Shown piece by piece: positions 18,732 to 25,369 of a stretch of DNA of 42,652 nt (its first letter is position 1; each line of letters begins with the position of its first letter). The position numbers and the translations under genes were made by a program. This stretch comes from Phocaeicola coprophilus (GTDB lineage: Bacteria; Bacteroidota; Bacteroidia; Bacteroidales; Bacteroidaceae): assembly GCA_016900015.1 (NCBI GenBank), contig JACJJM010000029.1:1-42652 (forward strand). The letters are read 5' to 3'. The notes beneath the pieces were generated by a model. The model searched no databases. It was not told the origin of the DNA and saw only the letters and a list, made by a program, of their open reading frames with translations.

Positions 18732-18741
18732 GGGCGGTCAT

Positions 18742-18802
18742 GTGACAACGATGTATAGCGACGGTTACATCACGCAGACAATACCGTTACAAGCATATTA
18801 CA
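18742..18802 (-). promoter_or_regulatory. TGTnAC direct repeats with 22-bp period (candidate activator sites)
   Basis: Read on the minus strand, TGTAAC begins at 18791 and 18769 and TGTCAC at 18747, an exact 22-bp spacing, with an extra TGTAAT at 18802 half a period away. The last copy ends 10 bp upstream of the -7 element. Direct repeats about two helical turns apart next to a promoter with a poor -33 are typical of activator binding, for example by LytTR-type or response-regulator proteins. Confidence 0.5.
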
Positions 18803-18870
18803 GCCATGCCCGCGGGAAGAAGTCGGACGAAACGGCTGGCGGACATGGTCCAATCCCGACATGAACAAAG

Positions 18871-18936
18871 AATCATACCGTATGTTTATGGAAATCATAC
18901 CGTATGTTTATATAAATCATACCGTATGATTTCAAG
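18871..18936. repeat. Three tandem 22-bp repeats built on AATCATACCGTATG
   Basis: AATCATACCGTATG begins at 18871, 18893 and 18915, an exact 22-bp period. The core ATCATAC-C-GTATGAT is near-palindromic, complete in the third copy. It lies in the intergenic region ahead of the SusCD operon, upstream of the TGTnAC sites. Probably a multi-site operator, though a different origin cannot be excluded. Confidence 0.7.
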
Positions 18937-19055
18937 ATGAAAGCGTATGAGAGAGATGATGAACCAAGAGATGGTCCATGACGGGTACGGAAGTGATGCA
19001 AGAGGAGGCTGGAAATGAACGCAGGCGGCAATGCGGGGTTGTGCGCGACGGAAGC

Positions 19056-20735
19056 TTAGCGGGCACGGCCGAAGAGGAGACGGCGGTCACGTTCGATGGC
19101 AGGAGCAGCCCACTCCTCGGGAACGAACTTCCAAAGACCGAGAGGACGGGGACAGACAGTGCCACTGCGCCCGATGTAGTCCATGAGATAGTAGCGGAGG
19201 TCATGCGACGTGACGTCAAGGATGCGTGCGGAAAGCTCCTCACGAGGAATGCCGGCACCGATGGTGAGCAACTCGCCTCCCCCATTGGCTCGATAGGAGT
19301 TGATGGCCACACGGTAGTCAGCCTGCGGTTCAAAAGGACGACCGTCTGCCATCGACAGGATATGAATCTTTTCACCCTGCGGACGAGTCACGTCGACTGT
19401 GTAGCGGATACCGGCCGCAGAGTCGAAGTTGAAGGCAAAGTTTTGGAAACCCAACCGACGCCCGGAAGCATCGATGGGTGTGAGGAGCATGATGTGGTCA
19501 GCAGGCGAATGCATCTGGTTCGTCCAGAGGGCGTAGGAATATTCCAGATAATCCTTCACCTCGCGCCCGGTGAGACGCATGGTGTAGAGCATGTTCTCAT
19601 AGCGGTAGAGATTGAACATGTCGCGCATGTGGATGTCTCCGGCACGGATGACAGCATCATAAGACAAAGGAGCGCAGAAGGAGATGTCTGCCCGGGTGAT
19701 GTCAAGCTGGAGACCATGGATGAAATCGACGAAAGCCGAAGGGCCGAAATAGGCAGGCTCTGTGCTCAACGTCTCGGCCATCGTGCCTATGCGCTGGGAA
19801 ACGTAGTCCTTCACCGCGTCATAAGCCGGACGGAAACGCTCCATGAAATCGTGACTGACACCGTAATACCCCGTACGCACGAGCCGGGCCGTCACCCGCT
19901 TGCGCACGACACGGTCGCCCAACTTGGAAAGGCGTATGTCGATGTCGCCCACCATGACGCCGTTGTTGGCCGGATTGACAATCCACACGGGTTGCCCTTC
20001 GACATTGGTCACCGTGCCGCAGAAACGGCGATGGTCATGCCCGATGAGAATGGCGTCGAAGCCAGGCACGTCACGCGCGATGTCCATCGTCGCATCCTCA
20101 TTGTAGAAATCCACCTGGCGCACGGATTCCTTACCGGCATGGAACACACCGATGAGAATGTCGGGCCGCTCCTTTTCGCGTATGAAGGATACCCATCGCG
20201 CAGCGCATTCCTCCATATCCTCGAAACGCAGGCCACTCCAAAGCGTCTCCGGAAGCCACATGGGAATGGCGGGCGTAATCATGCCGAAAACGGCAATGCG
20301 CACGCCGGCACGCTCAAGCATGACATAGGGCTTGAGATAAGGCTGTCCGGTGCTTGTGTCGATGACATTGGCCCCGAGGACCGGAAAATCGCATTGGCGT
20401 ATCCAGCGGTCGTAGACCTCGTGCCCGCCCTCGATGTCATGATTGCCGAGGTTGCCCACATCGCAACGGAGATAGTTGAGCATGGAGGCCGCAACATGTT
20501 CCGACTGTGTGTCGACAAAGTTATAATAATAGGCCGTGGGCTGTCCCTGAAGGATGTCTCCATTGTCGATATAAATAAGCCGTTCGCCCCACTTCGCCCG
20601 CATCTTCTCCAGCAGCGCGCAGACACGGGCCAGGCTACCCTCGGCCGGTTGGTCGGTGACGAAATTGTAGGGGAAAAAGTTTCCGTGGATGTCGCTCGTC
20701 TCGATGAGCTTCAGATGTATTTCCTTTGTCTTCAA
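19056..20735 (-). CDS. 5'-nucleotidase / UshA-type metallophosphoesterase, TTG start
   Basis: A 559-residue two-domain enzyme. The N-terminal calcineurin-like domain has ETSDIHGNF (D15, H17), DNGD (D60), GNHD (N98-H99-D100) and a GHDHRR motif. The C-terminal half matches the 5_nucleotid_C substrate domain (for example AINSYRANGGGELLTIGAG). Such enzymes remove phosphate from nucleotides or cyclic nucleotides. The frame has no ATG before the catalytic domain. The only plausible start is the TTG at 20735, 14 bp after the peptidase stop, and it gives no signal peptide. Most relatives are periplasmic, so this one appears cytoplasmic unless the start is wrong. Co-transcribed with the C11 peptidase gene. 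Confidence 0.88.
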   Translation of the reverse strand: MKTKEIHLKLIETSDIHGNFFPYNFVTDQPAEGSLARVCALLEKMRAKWGERLIYIDNGDILQGQPTAYYYNFVDTQSEHVAASMLNYLRCDVGNLGNHDIEGGHEVYDRWIRQCDFPVLGANVIDTSTGQPYLKPYVMLERAGVRIAVFGMITPAIPMWLPETLWSGLRFEDMEECAARWVSFIREKERPDILIGVFHAGKESVRQVDFYNEDATMDIARDVPGFDAILIGHDHRRFCGTVTNVEGQPVWIVNPANNGVMVGDIDIRLSKLGDRVVRKRVTARLVRTGYYGVSHDFMERFRPAYDAVKDYVSQRIGTMAETLSTEPAYFGPSAFVDFIHGLQLDITRADISFCAPLSYDAVIRAGDIHMRDMFNLYRYENMLYTMRLTGREVKDYLEYSYALWTNQMHSPADHIMLLTPIDASGRRLGFQNFAFNFDSAAGIRYTVDVTRPQGEKIHILSMADGRPFEPQADYRVAINSYRANGGGELLTIGAGIPREELSARILDVTSHDLRYYLMDYIGRSGTVCPRPLGLWKFVPEEWAAPAIERDRRLLFGRAR

Positions 20736-20749
20736 GGCCGGAATGTCTT

Positions 20750-21928
20750 TTAGTGGGTGGCTTGATACCAGGCCGTGTTTTCTTTCTCTGCAGCAATAGA
20801 AGATATGCTTGGGTCAGAAATTGTCAGTCCTGAATAAGAATTAATATCAAAAGCACCAGCCCCATACGCATAATACTGCTCAGTGTGTACAGAATAAACA
20901 ACAGTTCGCTTTAACTGTTGTTCAAAATCATAATGCAAATTTTCATCTATACCAAGTTTCTCTACATAATCACCAAAATCATAAAAAATAACAGGATTAT
21001 ACCCATCCAATTTTTGAATATGTCCTAATAAACGAGGATCTAATGTATAATTAATATTTATGGTGTTCATTATTTCGGCCATCATATCCATTTGAGAACA
21101 ATCTATTACAGATAAAGTGCCATATGAATAATTACCGTAATTAGAATAAAACGCATAAAAATCATCACAAATAGCTTGATAATCCGGTTCACGGTCTAAT
21201 AAATCCCCTCCAATCATTGCATAAGGCATACCAGCAGACATAACCTCGCATGTAGAAGCAATAAGATAATTAGCTACATTCCGTAGATCATAAGCGACCT
21301 CAACATTTGCCATATAGCAATCATCAAATAAGATAAACTGCATGTGCACATCGGCATTCATTATAGCTTCTGCCAAGGTTGTAATATTCGTTTGATAGAA
21401 AGAACCTCCGAACCAACGTGTTAATGCACCTTCATACTCCCAATGATATTTAAAATCCGAAGATTTATACATTCGCGTCTGCTCTGCTTGAATCCATCCC
21501 ATACCATGGCATCCAATAGTCATTGCATAATTATAAGCTGGAGCAAAATCTTTCACGTCTTTTAATATCGAAGTAAGGCCTGAAGCTGTCGTATAAGGAT
21601 GATCGGTATATTCTTTTAGAATCTCATGAGCACACTTACCATTTTTATACACTATTTCATACATTTCAGCTTCAGAAGATGATGTAGCAAAGAAAACAAT
21701 CACCCGTTTTGAATCCAAGCCATCCTCCATTATCGCTTTTTCCATGTCTGCCACATTCTTATAAAAAGCATCCGTTAAAGGATTTGCATTTCCTGACCAA
21801 GGAAAATACATAAACAAAGTCTTCTCAACTATTCCTTCTTTATATTCCTCATCCGTACATCCAGACAAAGTTAAGCCAAAAAACAGCAATATTGCTGCTA
21901 GCCTCATCAATATACATTTTTGTTTCAT
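20750..21928 (-). CDS. Clostripain-family (C11) cysteine peptidase lipoprotein
   Basis: A 392-residue lipoprotein (lipobox LSGC, C24). The peptidase C11 catalytic dyad is visible: TIGCHGMGW with H141, and FDDCYMANVEVAYDLR with C204, each at the end of a hydrophobic strand as in the caspase-like fold. The family cleaves after basic residues and is widespread in gut Bacteroidales, typically exported. The gene is much more AT-rich than its neighbours, with runs of AAA/ATA/TTA codons, which points to acquisition from another lineage. It is 14 bp upstream of the 5'-nucleotidase gene and has its own promoter. Target proteins are unknown. Confidence 0.9.
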   Translation of the reverse strand: MKQKCILMRLAAILLFFGLTLSGCTDEEYKEGIVEKTLFMYFPWSGNANPLTDAFYKNVADMEKAIMEDGLDSKRVIVFFATSSSEAEMYEIVYKNGKCAHEILKEYTDHPYTTASGLTSILKDVKDFAPAYNYAMTIGCHGMGWIQAEQTRMYKSSDFKYHWEYEGALTRWFGGSFYQTNITTLAEAIMNADVHMQFILFDDCYMANVEVAYDLRNVANYLIASTCEVMSAGMPYAMIGGDLLDREPDYQAICDDFYAFYSNYGNYSYGTLSVIDCSQMDMMAEIMNTININYTLDPRLLGHIQKLDGYNPVIFYDFGDYVEKLGIDENLHYDFEQQLKRTVVYSVHTEQYYAYGAGAFDINSYSGLTISDPSISSIAAEKENTAWYQATH

Positions 21929-21954
21929 AGCTTCGCTTTTCTAAATTTTAGCCC

Positions 21955-21985
21955 CAAAGATAGGGCAAATGCGCCAAACACACAA
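21955..21985 (-). promoter_or_regulatory. Promoter of the C11 peptidase gene
   Basis: On the minus strand TTG (21985-21983), a 20-bp spacer and TATCTTTG (21962-21955) match the Bacteroidetes -33/-7 promoter pattern well. The -7 element lies about 27 bp before the start codon. Confidence 0.7.
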
Positions 21986-21995
21986 CAGAAATCCA

Positions 21996-22003
21996 TACCT
22001 TTG
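21996..22003 (+). promoter_or_regulatory. Candidate -7 promoter element of nudC
   Basis: TACCTTTG matches TAnnTTTG exactly and lies about 20 bp before the chosen nudC start. It faces the opposite way to the peptidase promoter, and their upstream regions overlap. Confidence 0.6.
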
Positions 22004-22024
22004 CAACATAAAGAGATAGAGACT

Positions 22025-22801
22025 ATGAATACAGAAAAAAGACTTTGGTTTGTTTTTTTCAACGACCAGCTCCTGGTCGAAAAACGAGACGGAGAACTAA
22101 CTATCCCCTATCAGGACACGCCTCCCACCCCAATACCCGAATGGACACATATCCATGAATTATCCTTGTTTGACGGGGAGATGTTCAATGCCTATTCCCT
22201 GTCGGCCCCCATTCCTGAAGACGAACATTTCGCCATGATCGGACTGCGGGCTTCATTCGACGTGTTGCTACACAGCCAATACCTGAAGGCCGGCAAGGCC
22301 CAGGAACTCATCTATTGGGACAAGAACTCGCGCTTCTGTCCTGCCTGCGGCATGCCAATGAACTGGCACACGAGCATCAGCAAACGCTGCATCGGTTGCG
22401 GCAAGGAGATATGGCCGACTGTGGCCACGGCCATCATCGTACTTATCACACGCGGCGACGAAGTGCTGATGGTGCATGCACGCAATTTCAAAGGAGATTA
22501 CTACGGACTGGTGGCCGGATTCGTGGAGACGGGCGAGACACTGGAAGAATGTGTGGAGCGCGAAGTGATGGAAGAGACGGGACTGCGCATCCGCAACATA
22601 CGCTACTTTGCCAGCCAGCCCTGGCCCTATCCCTGCGGCCTGATGGTAGGCTTCACGGCTGAATACGAAAGCGGTGAAATCAAGCTCCAAGATTCGGAAT
22701 TGAGCGCAGGCGATTTCTTCACCAAAGACAACCTGCCCAACATCCCGGGCAAAATGAGCCTCGCACGCCGACTCATCGACCACTGGAGAAATGAAGAATG
22801 A
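22025..22801 (+). CDS. nudC: NADH pyrophosphatase NudC (Nudix hydrolase)
   Basis: A 258-residue protein. The frame is open from a TTG at 21920, but the ATG at 22025 fits the promoter and the family's length. A zinc ribbon with C105, C108, C122 and C125 (FCPACG, RCIGCG) precedes the Nudix box GFVETGETLEECVEREVMEE (166-185). The SQPWP motif follows at 197-201, diagnostic for the NudC subfamily. It hydrolyses NAD(H) to NMN(H) and AMP, and NudC enzymes also remove NAD caps from RNA. Cytoplasmic. Its last codons (Asn-Glu-Glu-stop) come from a GAATGAAGAATGA repeat that also ends mazG. Confidence 0.95.
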   Translation: MNTEKRLWFVFFNDQLLVEKRDGELTIPYQDTPPTPIPEWTHIHELSLFDGEMFNAYSLSAPIPEDEHFAMIGLRASFDVLLHSQYLKAGKAQELIYWDKNSRFCPACGMPMNWHTSISKRCIGCGKEIWPTVATAIIVLITRGDEVLMVHARNFKGDYYGLVAGFVETGETLEECVEREVMEETGLRIRNIRYFASQPWPYPCGLMVGFTAEYESGEIKLQDSELSAGDFFTKDNLPNIPGKMSLARRLIDHWRNEE

Positions 22802-22803
22802 TG

Positions 22804-22853
22804 AATGAAGAATGAAGAATTGATGCCACATGGCTCGTTCTTCATTCTTCATT
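22804..22853. terminator. Bidirectional hairpin between convergent nudC and the symporter gene
   Basis: A perfect 16-bp inverted repeat (AATGAAGAATGAAGAA at 22804-22819 with its complement at 22838-22853) and an 18-nt loop separates two convergent genes. A T-run is weak, so termination is inferred from placement. A relative of the same repeat lies at the mazG end (31404-31466). Confidence 0.55.
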
Positions 22854-22857
22854 TCCA

Positions 22858-24303
22858 TTATTGCTTCTTGCGGAATCGGTTACAGATGCTGGCGCTCAGG
22901 AAACCGACACAGAAGATGAGTAAAGTGCCAAACACGATGGACAGATAGTCATGCACAAGCGGAGTGATGACAATCCATATCACAAACAGCACGCCACACA
23001 CCACGCCCAAAATGGCATCGAAATTATGCACATACTTGCGCGACATGTAGCCCAGAAGGAACAAGCCCAACATGCCACCGCTGAAGATGGACGAAAGCAC
23101 CCACCACGCTTCGAGCGCGCTCTTCACGTTGAGGAAGGCTATAGCGACCAAAATGCCCAACACACCGACCAACAAGCTGCCCAACTTCAGTATCAACAAC
23201 TGTTCCTTGTCGGAAGCGTTCTTGCGGAAGCGCTTGTAATAGTCGGTCAGGATGATGGTGGACGAGCTGGTCACACTCGTAGCCACGGTGCTCATGCCGG
23301 CGGCAAAGATGGAAGCTATAAGCAGTCCTGTCACACCCACCGGAAGCTCATGCACAATGAAGTAGGGGAACACATAGTCAGCCTTCTGAGCAATATCCGC
23401 CGGAAGCAGGTCGGGATATACCTTATAATATGCATACAGTGCAGTTCCGATGAGGAAGAATACGGCCGACACGGGGATGTACAGATAGCCGCCGAAGAGT
23501 GCGGAGAATTTTGCTTCACGCTCGCTCTTGGCCGTGAGGTAACGCTGCACATAGTTCTGGTCAATGCCATAATTTTGCAGGTTAATAAAGAGACCATATA
23601 TCAGACATACCCACAACGTGGACGTGTCAATGTTCGTCGTGAGGTCCCCAAGGTAGAACTTGTTGTCCTGCATGGCTATCTCAAACGTCTGCATAGGCCC
23701 TTCAGGCATCTTGAACAGGAGCACGAACAGACACACCACCGCACCGCCTATAAGGATGAATCCTTGCATCGCTTCCGTCCAGATGACTCCCTTCATACCT
23801 CCCATCATGGAGTAGACGATGATGGCAATGCTCGTCACCACAATGACCAAGGGGATGTTCCAGCCCATGAGGCTATTCATCGGCAATGCCAACAAGAAGA
23901 GGATGGAACCCATACGGGCAATCTGCGTCAGGAGGTAACACATCGAGGCATACATGCGTGCCCAAGGGCCGAAACGTTCCTCCAAGAAACTATAAGCCGA
24001 CACATTCCCCATGTTGCGATAGAACGGCACGAAGTATTTGGCCGCAAAATAAGAAGCCACGGGAATGGACAGGCTGAACACAAACGCATTCCAGTCTCCG
24101 GCAAAAGCCATGCCCGGATTACCCAGATAACTGATACTGCTCACGTAGGTGGCAAAGATGGACATGCCGACCACCCAACCGGGCAGACTGCGTCCGGCTG
24201 AAGTAAATTCGTCGGATGAGGTCTTCTTCTTGAAAAAGGAACACCCCAACAACATCACGCCGCACGTAAATACCAAAAATACGATAAGGTCAACGATATG
24301 CAT
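22858..24303 (-). CDS. Sodium:solute symporter (SSS family)
   Basis: A 481-residue integral membrane protein with about 13 hydrophobic helices and SSS-family signatures near the N-terminus (SAGRSLPGWVVGMSIFATYVSSISYLGNPGMAF) and middle (FAAGMSTVATSVTSSSTIILTDYYKRF). The last pattern, a GMST...SS..IL..D run, is typical of SSS transporters of sugars, sialic acids and carboxylates. It probably brings a solute in with sodium. It follows a DapA/NanA-family lyase by 14 bp, so the solute is likely the lyase's substrate or its precursor; sialic acid or a sugar acid are possibilities. The end is shared with a hairpin. Confidence 0.9.
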   Translation of the reverse strand: MHIVDLIVFLVFTCGVMLLGCSFFKKKTSSDEFTSAGRSLPGWVVGMSIFATYVSSISYLGNPGMAFAGDWNAFVFSLSIPVASYFAAKYFVPFYRNMGNVSAYSFLEERFGPWARMYASMCYLLTQIARMGSILFLLALPMNSLMGWNIPLVIVVTSIAIIVYSMMGGMKGVIWTEAMQGFILIGGAVVCLFVLLFKMPEGPMQTFEIAMQDNKFYLGDLTTNIDTSTLWVCLIYGLFINLQNYGIDQNYVQRYLTAKSEREAKFSALFGGYLYIPVSAVFFLIGTALYAYYKVYPDLLPADIAQKADYVFPYFIVHELPVGVTGLLIASIFAAGMSTVATSVTSSSTIILTDYYKRFRKNASDKEQLLILKLGSLLVGVLGILVAIAFLNVKSALEAWWVLSSIFSGGMLGLFLLGYMSRKYVHNFDAILGVVCGVLFVIWIVITPLVHDYLSIVFGTLLIFCVGFLSASICNRFRKKQ

Positions 24304-24317
24304 ACGCGTCAGGGGCT

Positions 24318-25241
24318 TTATTTAATCACCGGCAGGGCTTCCAAAGCCAAGCGTACACGTTCACGTTCGGGAGCATTGAATTTATGGAAAGGCATCGCCA
24401 CGAAGTCATCACAGATGCCCAGGAGGGACAACGCGCACTTCAAGCCTTTCAGATAGCTGGAACCATGCTGTCCGATGGTATAGATGGTCGTGCTTATCTG
24501 CATGATGATGGGTTGCAGGCGTTTCAGGATCTCCAAGTCACCGGCCTTGGCCGCGTTATACATGTCCACATAGAGTTTGGGGAACATGTTGGCGCCACCG
24601 TTGATACCGCCATGCGCACCCATGAGCACGGCTTCGGCTGTCATCTCTTCCGGACCCACCAGCATGGCGAAGTCGGGGCGACACTTCATCACGTGCATGA
24701 CCGACTGGAAATAGACAGCATTGGCCGAACTGTCCTTGAAACCGACGACACGGGGATTCTGCGCGATGCGCAACACCGTGGCCGGTGCAAAGCTGACCTT
24801 CACATGCGAAGGCATATTATAGAGAAACACGGGAAGAGGCAACTGCGGGACAAGGTCTTCATAGAACTCAGCCAGTTCGGGCTGCCCCGGCGCAAAATAA
24901 TAAGGAGGAGCCGACACGACACCCGACGCACCGCAGTCCGCAGCGATCTCAGCCATGCGGATACTTTCGACAATGGAGGTGTCGGTGATGCATACCAACA
25001 CGGGCAGACGGCCGTTGTTGATGCGGCAGGTCTCGCGAATCATCTCGTGGCGCAAGTGGTAGCTCAGGCTCTGCTCCTCACCCGTCGTGCCCAGGATGAA
25101 CAATCCGTGCACGCCTCCTGCGATGAGGTGTTCGATCAGACGTTCCAAACCTTCTACATCCAACGTGTCATTGTCTTTCAAAGGGGTCACCAGCGGCGGG
25201 ATAATGCCGCTCATAGGACTTTTCAATAGGTTTTCCATCAT
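24318..25241 (-). CDS. DapA/NanA-family aldolase-lyase
   Basis: A 307-residue class I aldolase-type barrel. GTTGE (51-55), Y141 in FLYNMP and the Schiff-base lysine K169 in VVGFKDSS are the conserved catalytic set. The family includes dihydrodipicolinate synthase, N-acetylneuraminate lyase and 2-keto-3-deoxy sugar-acid aldolases. Position beside a transporter, rather than lysine-biosynthesis genes, favours a catabolic role. I cannot decide between sialic acid and a keto-deoxy sugar acid; the latter would suit the neighbouring GH28. It heads the two-gene operon. Confidence 0.9.
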   Translation of the reverse strand: MMENLLKSPMSGIIPPLVTPLKDNDTLDVEGLERLIEHLIAGGVHGLFILGTTGEEQSLSYHLRHEMIRETCRINNGRLPVLVCITDTSIVESIRMAEIAADCGASGVVSAPPYYFAPGQPELAEFYEDLVPQLPLPVFLYNMPSHVKVSFAPATVLRIAQNPRVVGFKDSSANAVYFQSVMHVMKCRPDFAMLVGPEEMTAEAVLMGAHGGINGGANMFPKLYVDMYNAAKAGDLEILKRLQPIIMQISTTIYTIGQHGSSYLKGLKCALSLLGICDDFVAMPFHKFNAPERERVRLALEALPVIK

Positions 25242-25281
25242 TTTTGATTTAAAATTAAGGTTAATTCATTGTACTTGCGCA

Positions 25282-25289
25282 CAAATCTA
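25282..25289 (-). promoter_or_regulatory. Candidate -7 promoter element of the lyase-symporter operon
   Basis: On the minus strand TAGATTTG matches TAnnTTTG about 41 bp before the start codon. A good -33 is not seen. Confidence 0.5.
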
Positions 25290-25333
25290 TAAAATATCCG
25301 ACAAAGAGCGGCATGTTACCGCGAATATTTCCC

Positions 25334-25341
25334 TAATTTTG
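25334..25341 (+). promoter_or_regulatory. Candidate -7 promoter element of the GH28 gene
   Basis: TAATTTTG matches TAnnTTTG exactly and lies about 30 bp before the ATG at 25370. It diverges from the lyase promoter in the same 128-bp gap. Confidence 0.6.
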
Positions 25342-25369
25342 GTGCGTTTTTTACTTAATACTATCTATT

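Larger units (their letters stand above)
18675..19055. other. 381-bp regulatory intergenic region ahead of the SusCD unit
   Basis: Holds the -7 element, the TGTnAC repeats and the AATCATACCGTATG array listed separately. The part next to the 5'-nucleotidase stop (18937-19055) shows nothing I can identify, and no clear terminator for the upstream operon was found. Confidence 0.6.

Noticed and set aside
18978-20753. A 591-codon open frame on the + strand opposite the 5'-nucleotidase gene
   Set aside because: It is antisense to a gene with all catalytic motifs of a known family; GC-rich DNA commonly leaves such frames open. It has no family pattern.
22951-24201. A 416-codon open frame on the + strand opposite the symporter gene
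   Set aside because: Antisense to a clear membrane transporter; His- and Gln-rich composition is what the reverse frame of hydrophobic codons produces.
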